Assembly (NCBI RefSeq): GCF_921293095.1 | Contig: NC_060248.1 | Span: 129,654,972 to 129,718,971 of the forward strand | Source: Ischnura elegans | Lineage: Eukaryota; Arthropoda; Insecta; Odonata; Coenagrionidae | Reading direction: 5' to 3' | DNA length: 64,000 nucleotides | Shown: positions 11,441 through 22,827 of the stretch, piece by piece | How the letters are laid out: each line of letters starts with the position of its first letter | How positions within the stretch are numbered: position 1 is the first letter of the stretch | The notes under the pieces: model-generated | Seen by the model: only the letters and a program-made list of their open reading frames with translations | Told to the model about the DNA's origin: nothing | Databases searched by the model: none | Translations under genes and position numbers: made by a program

Positions 11441-12825
11441 GTGGTCAATTTGATATGCTTGTGTATCTTTTGCCGCTATAATTCTTATATCTCCTCCCCT
11501 CTTTCTCTGAATATGTACAAACACCAACCAGATGGCAGTGAACCTTACCCAAGGCACCCACAAGTGCTCTCAGAATACTTCATTTCCCAGAGGACAAACC
11601 ATTTGCCTCAATGGGGATTTTAATTCTGATTTCTAAATCATGAATTAGCTGCTCTAAACACTGACATCATAGAAGCTTTTCATCCACTTCTCTCATTACT
11701 AACTTACATTCCACTGACACCAATAATCATCCGTTGAACCTGGCATTTCTTTTCAGTAAGGCATGGGCAGAAAATATTTTTGGTGACGATGTTCGTGTAA
11801 AGGCAGGTTACTGTTAAGACTGCATCCCCCCTGGGGGGGGGGGGGTTAAGTTGCAAAAGCCTTACTTGTCAATGTTATTCCTAGGGGTATTTCCCCTATC
11901 TTACCCAATTACCTCCCACGTGTACATGAAATTTTTATTTTCCAGTTCATTTTCTGATTTATAAGTATCTAAATCATATTCTATACCATGACTCCCACTA
12001 AACCCACAGTAAATTCACTGTTTAGTAGGATAGTACTTACTGTGGGCATGAGAACATCACAAACACATACTTCCTTGCCTTGAAATTCAATCAAGGGAAG
12101 ATTTCAATTTAAGAGTCAGAACGCTGAACCCAGGTTATTAGTTCAACCAGTAGTGCATCACTTGAAAGCCCTCCAATAGGCACCTCCCTTCAAAAACCCT
12201 CCACCCACCCTCATTACATTCCATGCCTCTGGACATGCTTACTTGCCTACCCAAATATCGAGATAGCACATTGCAACTTTCGAGTGTCCACACTAGATTG
12301 CCTCGTCTTCACGAATTATTACAGAAAATCACTTATTTATTCGAACTGTCATTTATATCACAACCTGCCAGGGTCAACCATCCAATAAGCCCATTTAGTC
12401 CCAATAATACTTACATAAGTCAATAATAGTAGGCACGTATCACTCCTAAAGAATCAAATCTTTAATACTGCACAATCTGGGAAGACGGGAGAATTAGGCG
12501 GGAAATTTAGCATTGAACTTTAGAAAGTTATACAATAACAGTGTGTATTCTAAAATCAAACAAAATACAGGCCTTTACAGAGAACTGATAACAAGATGCG
12601 CAATACACATAATAAACATTAAAATGATATTATAACCAAATCATTGGATAAATAGTAAAATAGGGTACACAGACAAGGCAATACAGCCACGATCAGAAAG
12701 ACACCACGCTGGACACGATGCACAACCGGTAAATGCACCTTCTCCAACACTTACAATGAGGAAATGAAAGGGAATGTCTCCCGATTTCAAATGGTTACCT
12801 CTTCCAGTACGAGGACACTTACAAC
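11441..12825. other. Intergenic plus presumed 3' UTR of EMC4
   Basis: The right part (about 12450-12825) should be the minus-strand 3' UTR of EMC4. A possible ATTAAA signal reads on the minus strand at 12466-12461. A G-run lies at about 11834-11847. The remainder has no recognisable gene. Confidence 0.4.
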
Positions 12826-13599
12826 TCAGGTAAACACAACGCCCCCACCAGAAAACTCAACCCGCGCCTGCGGCTCCACAAAAGCAAGCCAATCAGACGC
12901 ATGTGACGGTAACAATCCCATAGATTGACACTTGTATAACGCCAATGCGACATTAAGGAGGTTTCCCAAGAAATAGACGAATTTCTGTCCAGCTGCATGA
13001 CTCCCTTCAATCATCTTGAATGCTGCCAAAACGAAGTTTCAATAAAAAATATGATCGACTTCACTTATTTGACATCAAGTTGTACGGTACTTACTATTTT
13101 GCATGGTGAAAAGCGCCTTGACAGGCCTGATTATCAACATCCCCACCATCATGATAGGGAAAATGGAGATGGAATTTCCAGCCATGTACATAATAAATAA
13201 GTTCATTGGAACCTAAATGATAAAATGGATTAGAACAAGGTAAGCAAAGCCGACAAATACCAATCTAAGTTAGACCTACCTGCTTCAAAGGACCCAGCGC
13301 CAAGTCCCATGATTTTTTTATGATAAGGTGATTGGGATCCGACTCGCGAGAAGTTTCGGTGTGGACTTGACCGACCGACGGATTATATCCAGGTGGAGAT
13401 GCAAGATCTGAGTTCCTATCCTGTTTCCCCCTGTAAAGTTAATGGCATTGATTATAAACCAACGGCTTATGGACAGAGAAAAATGTAATTTGAGGCTTAT
13501 GGTAATCTCTAAAAATTGACTTCCATTCAATGAACCTCACCTCGATCCAAAATCAAGGGCCCACTTGTATTTCTTTTGACTTGACCGGACAGCAGCCAT
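12826..13599 (-). CDS. EMC4: ER membrane protein complex subunit 4
   Basis: Four minus-strand exons: 13541-13599, 13280-13430, 13095-13212 and 12826-13022. All have GT..AG introns. Lengths 59+151+118+197 sum to 525, giving 174 residues plus TGA; human EMC4 has 183. Exon 1 starts [20 protein letters not shown], with the conserved KW near the N-terminus. Exon 2 ends [11 protein letters not shown]. Exon 3 encodes the first membrane segment, [20 protein letters not shown]. Exon 4 encodes FKMIEGS, then the second hydrophobic segment, [19 protein letters not shown] and a terminal FSGGG. These match EMC4 block for block. EMC4 is a core membrane subunit of the EMC, which inserts tail-anchored and multipass proteins in the endoplasmic reticulum. 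The start is the only ATG upstream of the conserved region in frame. Nothing is broken. Confidence 0.96.
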
Positions 13600-13915
13600 G
13601 ATTCTGTTAAATCGCTCGGAAATTGCATCGAGATAATCGAGAATTCACTGACAGGTCGATTGACTGGCGATCGAGCTACTGGAGTCGGTCGATCGATCGA
13701 AACTACCAGGGCGCGGGGAGTTCAAGTTTCAAAAAGGTTATAGCAAGTTTTTCAATGCCCAGGAACATCTTCATCTTTCAAACTTTTTGTGATTGCTATC
13801 CTTGATTATGGGTCTCCAATGATAAGAATTAAAAAGTCATACGCCGCTTTTCCTCTGGAAAATTACCTTCTTTCAATCTGTTCCTCTACTCTTATGTGTA
13901 CCTTGATTTTCTGTA

Positions 13916-14087
13916 GCCTCGTTTACACATTGAATTGAACGGCTATAGTAGTCGGCTGTAACCCTCATGTATGTGGACAGTGACTCTTATTCACTATCAT
14001 GACACTAATCGGTGCACAGCATTTCACAGTTGCTGTCCATGTATTCAAATTTCATGCATTCAACTTTGGACATGTAAACCAGGCTTA
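13916..14087. mobile_element. Short inverted-repeat element (MITE), about 170 bp
   Basis: Left end AGCCTCGTTTACACATTGAA, right end TTGGACATGTAAACCAGGCT, an imperfect inverted repeat of about 20 bp. It lies just upstream of EMC4. No target duplication was clear. Confidence 0.6.
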
Positions 14088-14800
14088 CCTAATGCATAAG
14101 CATTCCTGGGTACTAATGTACATTTAAAGAATAGAATCAACGGTTTTAATGATAAATTATTTCATTTGGTTACTAGATAAGTAAAGTAAATTTTTATTAT
14201 GAATATCTCACAAGATTACAAATTCAGCTCATTATAAATACTTACCCCTCCAAAAGTATTTTTAATTTTATTCCAAAGGGTTAAATGCCATATTTCCTGC
14301 AAACATGGAGGAATGATATATATTTGTAATGCACCAACGTGTATGAATTTCACATAGCACATGAATGCACAATCTCTCAGGAAGCATGATCTCTCTGGCA
14401 AAACTTAAAAAATGAATCAAGGCACGCGGGTGATAAAAAGACACGTGGTGCAAGGCAAACTGTAGCATTTGTAAGTATTAAAAGAATATAGAGATGGCAC
14501 TTTTCTACAGGTTCAATGTGGATATATCGCCAATGAGTATAGACTTTTAAATAAAAAACAATGACGTTGCCATAAAAAATCTTTGTGCCCTTGTGCCACC
14601 CCCACTCAAACCAGGAAGTGGTGCTAAAGTCAGTTCATTGGCGATATATCCTACAAAATCGCCAAGCATATCCCTAATAACAAACTCTGAACTTGCTTTT
14701 ATAATCCAATCACCTTGGGAAAGCTGCTTTGCTGCACTAAAGATAGAATTCCACACCTTAAACAATCAGGGGTTCATAGATTAAAGCGCAAGGACTGTAA
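14088..14800. other. Intergenic with two inverted-repeat arms
   Basis: Contains a perfect 17-bp inverted repeat, GGATATATCGCCAATGA at 14520-14536 and its complement at 14635-14651. It also holds the left arm (14475-14505) of a 31-bp inverted repeat whose partner is at 16516-16546. A 72-residue minus-strand open frame (14547-14765) has plausible composition but no family I recognise. Confidence 0.5.
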
Positions 14801-14805
14801 TAATT

Positions 14806-16378
14806 AAAGTGTACGTCGGTCAGATGGGCAGTAGCTTCATACATGCGTGAAGGAGCACAGAAAATGCTGGGGGAAAGGAGATACCACCTCTCTCGTGGCA
14901 AAACATCTCATCGAAGATAAACATTATTGTGATTTTGACCCGGAGATCGTCCACGTGGAGACCCTAGTAGAAAAAAGTGTGTTCATTCAGTGTTCTTTTT
15001 ATGTTCATTTAATGTTCAAATTGTGTTCCTTCTATGTTCACCGAATGTTCACTTTATGTTCTTTTTATGTGTTTTGTGACAGAAAGAACATAAAAAGAAC
15101 ACAAAATGAACACTCGTCTGTGAACATAAAAAGAACATAATTTGAACACAAAATGAACACTTTTTTGAGCATAAAAAGAACACAAAATGAACATAAAAAG
15201 AACATTTTGTTGAACAACAAAGAAAAAGCTTTCACGGAAGTCTCATCATTACCATGAACACTTTCACATCTTTGGGAATCAGATGTCAGTGTTTGGATAA
15301 GTTTCAAAGCATTATATTACCAGCTTTTTTTGTTAGAAACGAACTTATTGGTAGAAGCCAAATGCTCAGGCCTTATCCCTGTTTAGTATGCAATAAAGTA
15401 CATATTGAGAGTGTTTTCAGGTGTTCCTTGATTGCATTCTCGGATCGTTCAATGTCCATTTTTTGATGATATGCCTTCATTTTGGGATAATTTTCCCGGA
15501 AATTCATTATTTTAAATTTCTAGAAATATAATGGAAAACTGCAAAAAAATACAGTTTTGTGGATTTCAAGATGGCGAAATTCAAACTCATTTTTGGTAGA
15601 CAAAGTCTCCAAAATCATCTGTATTACTTGTGTCATGTAAAGCTACTTGTCATGACACATGAACTGCAGTTATCCACAATCACCTCCAAGGAATGAGAAT
15701 TTTTATACTGGTTTATTTTAAAGAACAACAAAGAAAAATGTTCATTTTGTGTTCAACATAGTGAACATAAAATGAACATATAAAAAAATGTTCAATTTGT
15801 GTTCACCATGGTGAACATAAAATGAACACAAAGTGAACATAAAATGAACGCATAAAAAAATGTTCACATTGTGTTCACCATGGTGAACATAAAATGAACT
15901 CAAAGGGAACATAAAATGAACATAAAGAAAAATGTTCAATTTGTGTTCACCATGGTGAACATAAAATGAACACAAAGTGAACATAAAATGAACGCATAAA
16001 AAAATGTTCATATTGTGTTCACCATGGTGAACATAAAATGAACTCAAAGGGAACACAAAATTAACATAAAGAAAAATGTTCATTTTGTGTTCACTGAGAT
16101 GAACATAAAAAGAACATAAATTGAACATCAAAAGAACACACCAAGAAATTGGTGAACATAAAAGAACACCAAAAGAACATCAAAAGAACACTTGAACACT
16201 GAATGAACATATAAAGAACACCAAAAGAACACAATTTTTTCTACTAGGGGAGAAAGGCCGAAGAGTGGACACTTAGAAAAACCTGGAAATTGTGCAAGGA
16301 GCCATTTATCTTATGAACGAACAAATATTTTTTGGACATTCCCCACTCCTTGCCATACCTTTGCCAAAGCGCACCACC
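14806..16378 (+). pseudogene. Penelope-like element GIY-YIG endonuclease remnant, split by an insertion
   Basis: The 5' part (14806-14966) encodes VYVGQMGSSF, the YIG half of a GIY-YIG nuclease, then after a frameshift KEHRKCWGKGDTTSLVAKHL and an HVETL block. The 3' part (16247-16378) resumes in the matching frame after removal of the insert and one target copy, with RRVDT (stop) and ending LEIVQGAIYLMNEQIFF. This domain and C-terminal order is that of the endonuclease end of Penelope-like retroelements. A frameshift near 14846 and a TAG near 16282 show it is dead. The reverse transcriptase part was not recognised upstream. Confidence 0.7.
14967..16244. mobile_element. Foldback-like TIR element built from TGTTCA-type repeats, 1278 bp
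   Basis: Terminal inverted repeats: GTAGAAAAAAGTGTGTTC at the left and GAACACAATTTTTTCTAC at the right (17 of 18 match). TA (or CTAG) is duplicated at the junctions. The left arm (about 14980-15220) and right arm (about 15735-16230) consist of dozens of degenerate repeats around TGTTCA/TGAACA with spacers such as TTTTATGTTC and CATAAAATGAAC. The roughly 500-bp core (15230-15720) is non-repetitive. CACCATGGTG palindromes recur in the right arm (near 15806, 15879, 15949, 16021). There is no transposase frame; the long minus-strand frame in the right arm is only the translation of the repeat. Confidence 0.85.
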
Positions 16379-16599
16379 CAATGACGCATACCTCTCCTAA
16401 ACTTCCCCTTCCACCCATCCGTTCTGTATTAATACAGCTCCGTGAACAACTAATCCTTTTTATACATGATAATTACATTACGGTCCAAATGCGTCATTCT
16501 CTCAATAAACGTGTGGAAAAGTGCCATCTCTATATTCTTTTAATACTCGCAGGATCTCATTCCGCTACATTTCGCCAGCATTTGTTACTTTTATGCAAA

Positions 16600-17169
16600 C
16601 TGTAGCATAGCAATGAACAACCTTTTAACAACTGTCCCAATTGAAAATCACTAAATACAGAGGAGTGTACATGGTTGCATGTAAACCACTGCAGTAATTA
16701 AGCAAATGCATAGTCACAATGGAGAAAAAAAATCATCAGCCTTTAAATGTTTAATCATCTTTTAAATTAGTTTCACCCTGCCTTAAGGAATTCATATTTT
16801 TGAAAAGCAAAAAGATACATGCAATCAACAGAATGTATCAACCAAGCACAGAAGCAGAAACTTCTTTCTTTTATGCGAGTGTAGGAAGCATTCCCAAAAC
16901 AGATAAATTCCCTAAAATCATTCTCCACAAAATACTCATTATTTATGTGGCTGAACGGGTGTGGCTACAGCTAGTGGGAGTGAGATACACATGACTTCCC
17001 CTTTGCTGAACAGAAGACAGGAGGTGTGGCTTAGCACTTTGGATACTCAGTGTTAATGTTGTGAACAGCTGGCAGGGTTGCCAAATCTTGTGACTGTCCA
17101 ATTATTGGGTCTCTGCAAAGGAATAATCCTGAATCCCCTGCCAGATTGTATGACATAATGTCTTGGCAC
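16600..17169. other. Intergenic, nothing recognised
   Basis: AT-rich flank between the Penelope-like remnant and the hAT MITE. No exon, tandem repeat or inverted repeat was noticed. Confidence 0.4.
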
Positions 17170-17325
17170 CAGTGGCAGATCCAGAATAGGGACAAGGGGG
17201 GGCTAACCTACCAGTAGTAGTGGGGGGTCCGAAAAAATTACACTTCTATCTAGTGTAAATTGGATACCCAAGGGGGGGCTATGGCCTTCTAAATACCCCC
17301 CCCCCCCCCAATTGATCCACCACTG
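17170..17325. mobile_element. hAT-type MITE with perfect 8-bp target duplication
   Basis: Left end CAGTGGCAGATCCAGAATAG, right end TTGATCCACCACTG. Flanking octamers at 17162-17169 and 17326-17333 are identical (CTTGGCAC). Contains a C-run near 17297-17309 and the family segment TAGTGTAAATTGGATACCC. Confidence 0.92.
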
Positions 17326-17447
17326 CTTGGCACCACGGGCTCAAATTACCCATGACTTGCATGTTTTTGTTGACAGAAATAGTACAGTTCTGTGTACATT
17401 TTGAAACGTTAATGGAAATAAAACTTTGTGAGGCTCACTTTTCTTTA

Positions 17448-17525
17448 ATAATAGGCACGACCTGTGTTTCGTACCTTGGTTACATCGTCAGGTAACCAAG
17501 GCATCTCAGGCAACCAAGTTACGAA
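17448..17525. repeat. Imperfect inverted repeat with CGTAC/GTTACG arms
   Basis: The left arm TAGGCACGACCTGTGTTTCG pairs imperfectly with the right arm ACGAAACCCGGGTTGTGCCC. The centre holds two further copies of GTAACCAAGG. The arms resemble ends of retroelement non-coding regions but no element could be assigned. Confidence 0.5.
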
Positions 17526-17830
17526 ACCCGGGTTGTGCCCATAATTAAATTATAGTGTACCTTACAGTTTTAATTCTCTATTTCCAATATGGAGAGGTTT
17601 CACGAAGTTTAGCCTGAAGTTATCAGTTATATTTTTGAAACGTTAAGTTTGCTATGGCTCTCTCTCTCTCTCTGGGTACTCCATCAGTTAAGCCCACCAA
17701 GAGAATCCAGGCTCTCACCAAAGGCATCCTCACCCACTTGCTGGAGCTTTACCAGGTCGGTTGTAAATATAAATTCAACCTCGTACAGCATTAGTTAAGA
17801 AAATTATCTTCATTCAATATAAAGAAAAAA

Positions 17831-17836
17831 TTTATT
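17831..17836 (-). terminator. Polyadenylation signal of prohibitin 1
   Basis: AATAAA on the minus strand, about 355 bp past the prohibitin stop codon. The intervening sequence is AT-rich and would be the 3' UTR. Confidence 0.55.
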
Positions 17837-18191
17837 GAGGTATAGGTAATTAAAGGGCACTACATCACAACTGAGTAGCTGCATTGAACATGTAAAGAAT
17901 GGTGAAATTTAAAAAAATCATGTATTGTTAACAGTTTTATACATTCATCTGATTTGTACAACAAAATTGCTGAAATGCAAGCAATTCTTGCTAAATGCAG
18001 ACACATCTACTGAATGGCCCAAGAAAAGGAGAGGAAAATATAACAAACTGATTGCAACTCAGTTCAGTCCTTTATAGTGAGATGAACCACCAGGATATCT
18101 TGACCACTACTCCATTTGCACTGATGCCTCCACTGACAAGGAGTTCAAACTCCAGCCACGCACTTACTCTCCAACCAGTCCTACAAAACGT

Positions 18192-21100
18192 TTACAGCTG
18201 CGGCAATGACAGTAATGTATTTTGTCCAGGGGGTAAGTAGACGACTTGCCGTGATCTTGATAACTGGTAGGCAATGTCTTCTGCAGCCTCTATTTTACGG
18301 AGTTCAACTAGACCTTCCCCTACCTCACCAAATGATATTGCGAGGAGAGTGGCAGCTTGAGCATCTCCTTCAGCAGTTATCACAGCCGCTTTCTTCTGCT
18401 GCTCAGCCTATAGAGATAAGACATGAAAAAATTTAAGTCTCAGTCTCTTAGAACTGCTAGCATGTAATACCAAGGAGAGAAAAAATTAAAAAAAGCCAAA
18501 ACTACCTCATAAAAACTGGATTATGGTGCCAAGAGGACCCATTTATTTATGCTAAAGATCAATATAAAATTACCTAATTGACAACAAATTTTATGCTTTA
18601 ATCGATTGAAAAATATTATTAATGAAACAACAAACTAATTTATCTTCGAACGTAATACAGCAGGTTAATCTTTCACATATTTTTCATTTATATCCAATAG
18701 GGTAGTAGCCATGTGTTTAGTCTGCCAAACTTCAGTCCAGTGTGTCATTAGGTTAGTTTCCTTCATCAAAGAAAACGAAAGGCATTGCGATTCGTTACCC
18801 ACCATTAGTGTATTCATAATACATATATGAATTGTTTGGTTTTAGAAATCCCAGTTATAAAATGTTAATGGTCAATTTTAACCTCATTTGAAAAAGGCCA
18901 GATTGGTGCCCATGTGGTGCCACTCCACGTGCCATCACAGGGACCTAGATGCTATATGAGTAGTCAGGAATTTTACATCGTCTGAGAATACCAAGGCATG
19001 CATGAGGCACAGAGCTCAGGGAAACCTCTTCACAATCACTTATTAAAATTGTCTATGGTCGGAAAGTTTCCTTCATTTGATAGGGTATTAATAATCCTTA
19101 TTTAAGCCAAGAGCTACCTGCTAGCAGGGTACTCTGCTACCTGCTAGAAGCTTGCATCGTAGCAGCGCTCATAGCCTTGCACCAAGGTGGCCTCACACAG
19201 CAGCAGCCGGAACCAGAATGACATCACACAGGCTTTTCCCAGCACTTATACTTAAGCCGTCACGTTTTCATGCATTTGAAAATTTTCACTTTTCATTTAA
19301 TCGCAAAAAATATATATCGGAATTTAAAAATCTAAAAGCGTGAAATATGTATGTACTGTATGTATGTACTTCTCAAGATTGAGCACCAGCTTTGCATATC
19401 CTCACTGTCAGTCGTGGACACAAAAATATTACCACCCAGGAGTCGATAAGTTTCTAAATCCCTAATTGGCGATGCCTCTGCAACAGAAAGCAACAAACCC
19501 TCTGCATTTGGAGGAAGGGCCTTTTATCTAGTGGGGTCAAAAAGGAGTACGCAGCTCATTGCAGAATGGAGTTTGATCAGCAAAGTGATATTGCCTGGAA
19601 TGCTTCAATGCCATTGCCCAATCCAAGTCGATTCGGAACTTAGAAAACTTTTCGGCTCCTGGGTGGTAAGATTTTTGTGTCCAAGACTATAAAACTTTCC
19701 CCATTCCAAGTACTGAAACCACTGTTTTATAATATACATGGCCTCATCATTGTCCTTCCACCAAAATACTCCTTCACTTTCGAAAATTAAGGACCAGTGG
19801 GTAAGTCATAAAATCCCACTGCAATAGCATGAGTAGATACAGAGTAACCCAGGAGATGTGGGGACTGGTTTGCCATGAAGGAGCAGAACACCATGAGTCT
19901 ACTTTTGAATTTTACATTTCTTTTGATTCTCTAGCATCTGTCCTGATATTTTAGGAAATGAGGGCAATTCATATTTCCAACAAAAAACTATACCCAAAGA
20001 CAGATTCCATGAATTTTCCAATCAGACGACTGAAGTTTAAATTTCAGGCTGATAGAGATTATGCATGCAAATAATCCCTTCTTTAGCTAATGGTATGTAC
20101 AGTTACCCCCTCCCCTGATTAGAATATCTGAAAAATTAATGGCTATCAACTAACTCAGATCTGTCAGTTCCCACGAGCCAGCAACAGATACTAGCTACCA
20201 ATTTTTATGATAAGTGAGGAACCAAATTAATAAGCCAACCTCACACCAGCTTGGGGAGAAATGGAGGACACAGTGGTTGACAAGTTAGGCTACTGTCACA
20301 CCATTATGTAACTGACCAAGGCATTTGTTGGGTTATAGTGATAATCCTTCCTAATTGATGCAAGACTTAACATTTTTTTATCTTTGTCCCACAATGCATT
20401 TGTACTCCCTGAACAATCCTCATACTCTGGTGGATCACAGGACAAAACTCAAAAGAAGAGCATGGCACTGATGATAGCATAAACATTACCTTCTCCACAA
20501 GGAATCTCGCCCGTTCTGCATCCTGTTGAGCAACCTGCTTCAACTCAACAGCTTGGGTGAATTCTTTTCCAAATGTTAAATGGGTCTGAAAAAAAGTTAT
20601 AGCATATTTTATTTTAACTCTTTTATGCATACATTTGTATTTCAGCATGGTCGTTCTTTCCTTAATGTACTTACAATTGAGATATCATCTAATATAACAC
20701 CAAACTGGGAGGCACGTTCCGTGAGGTCCTCACTAACTTTCTGAGATACAATTTCTCGCTGAGTGATAAGCTCTCCAGCATCGAATTGTGCCTAAAAATG
20801 GGAAAAAAATCAAATAGATGTTTCTATTGGTAGTGCATCATGAGCAAATGAAAAAATATGGCAGTCCTTATTCAAGAATTATACAGAAAACTTTTGGGCT
20901 TTATCACTGGAATAATTTTAAGATGGTCTAAACATTTCCTACTGAGACTTATTGCTTTGAAAACTAACCCACATTGGGTCATTGAAAAAATTACAATATC
21001 AGTTAAGAAATACCAGAAACAGCAATATTAAGACCATATCCAAAATTTATCCTAAATATTTTATCATGTTGATGACTCACCACAAGTTGGAAAGACAAAT

Positions 21101-22827
21101 GAAACGATTCAAACAAAGAGAGAAGCTAGACATAGTCCCAAGTTGTATTGATTCAACCTAGAGCTACATGTCTTGCCTCTTCTTTAAGACTTACAGACAT
21201 TGAAAGAATGTGAAAGGGGGGGAATTAGGTTTATCACCAAGGCAGAAGACAAAATTATCAAAATAACTTTAAAAAATTAATAATCAGTAAATTTTCACAT
21301 TCAGGTGGTGTTACAACCACATACAGAAAATGGAAAAGTAAATACAAGTCTTGAGACATGAATAAAAGCCACTGTTGTCACAGAAGAAAAAAACCTAACA
21401 TCCATAACCATGGGTTTAAATTTTCTGAGGCTTTTAGAGACAATGAAGAACTCCATAAACCATACATGCTAACCGATAAAATTATAAAACAGAACCTAAA
21501 ACATCGTCATCCTATCAATTCTTTAATTCATAAGTATCTACCAATTGATAAAAGTTGATTGACAACAATTGACAAATTGACACCCCTAGTTTGGCCATTC
21601 CTCAGGCTCGTCAGAATACATGAAAAAATTCACCAAGTAACCACCCAACTTTCATGCATTTATACATTAACTTATATGTGTTAATGCACAATTTAACAAT
21701 GCCTTTAGTTATAAAAAAAATACCAGCTCATTTGACACATGACTAAAACCTTGTTTAACACCACTCCAAACATGACAATACTTACCACAACAGCCTTCAA
21801 TACTTCAGTGGTGATAGATGGCAAAACTCTCTCATCATAGTCAACACCCAAAATTGTGTATATTCTTGGCAACTGATCAGGGATGGGCCGGAACAAAATA
21901 CGAAGCGTAATGTTAACGTTTTGCAAATCTGAAAATTTGATAAAATAAAAAAACATTAGAAAGAAATCAAATTAGAAAATTCAAAGAAAAGATTACAGGG
22001 ATTGTGAAAGCATCTGTAAAAAGGTAAGATGAAATGAAACATTTGAGGAAAGTGTGAAATGATGAAGCATGGAATTTACATTCATCAAAACGTTCCCTCA
22101 CATCACGCCTAACGGGATATCATACATCGAGACTTCAAATGGTGGCACACTGCCAGTAATGGGGATTTTTTTTGCGGTTTCTCTGGTGATTACATAACGC
22201 TTAATAGCATATACCTCCATGATTTATTTAATTTCCACCTCTAACAACATTAATTCACGCGCATTCCCGGAGTTCAAGAGAAAGTAAAGGAGGGATGTTC
22301 TACACACGATACTCATCCCTATAGTTAACTATTTTCGCCACAATGAAGGCAAAAGCAAATAAATTAAAATAAAACATGTGACGAGAAAATGATCAATAAA
22401 AAGCGACGTGGTTTAATGCTAACTTGTCAGAATAATTAGGTATTCAAAAGAATCAATGTAATCCGCACTAATTTGAAAATCATAAAGATCAGTTAACCGA
22501 CTCACATACCTTTACTTCCCGTGATGACAGGAACGTTCCGGGGTCGCGACCGAATGTCAAAAATTATAGGCCTCTGAATCCAAGGAACGAAAAAGTGAGT
22601 GCCTTCGCCAACAACAACATTCTTCACTCCGGCAAAGCGATCGAATATTACTGCTCTATGGCCTCCGTCAACTGCAAGTACAATAAGTTAGAGACCGCAA
22701 AAACTTTGAAGTTATGAAAATAATTTCTCATTGAATTACCATTGTATAGAGCTGAGTTCACCACACCACCAACGATAGCAACTCCAAGGCCCAATTGGCC
22801 GATTCTGCTAAAAAATTGTGCAGCCAT
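18192..22827 (-). CDS. PHB1: Prohibitin 1, complete spliced gene
   Basis: Six minus-strand exons: 22740-22827, 22510-22671, 21786-21928, 20675-20791, 20490-20585 and 18192-18407. All introns are GT..AG and phases fit. The sum is 822 nt, giving 273 residues plus TAA; human PHB1 has 272. The N-terminus [15 protein letters not shown] with the following hydrophobic stretch is the membrane anchor. The SPFH/band-7 domain follows ([67 protein letters not shown]). Then comes the coiled-coil region ([24 protein letters not shown]) and an ending that closes with [14 protein letters not shown]. Prohibitin 1 pairs with prohibitin 2 in ring complexes of the inner mitochondrial membrane that scaffold proteases, cristae and respiratory assembly. 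Intron 5 (18408-20489) carries a TIR element copy. No damage is seen. Confidence 0.98.
18693..19360 (+). mobile_element. Diverged copy of the roughly 660-bp TIR family inside prohibitin intron 5
   Basis: Shared blocks with the copies at 27740 and 43299 include GTTTCCTTCATCAAAGAAAA, GCGATTCGTTACCCACCATT, TGCATGAGGCACAGAGCTCA, GTCGGAAAGTTT and the 3' segment TCGCAAAAAATATATATCGG. An extra about 50-bp stretch separates the CCAATAGGGTAG end from the body, and the right inverted repeat is not intact. Confidence 0.75.

Larger units (their letters stand above)
14475..16546. repeat. 31-bp perfect inverted repeat flanking the Penelope-like remnant
   Basis: The left arm 14475-14505 and right arm 16516-16546 are exact reverse complements (left begins GTATTAAAAGAATATAGAGA). 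They enclose the GIY-YIG remnant and its foldback insertion. They could be terminal repeats of the Penelope-like element or of a larger composite. Confidence 0.75.

Noticed and set aside
15742-16131. A 129-residue minus-strand open frame with a repeated CSFYVHHGEH-type unit
   Set aside because: It is only the translation of the TGTTCA repeat array. The apparent periodic protein follows from the DNA repeat length.
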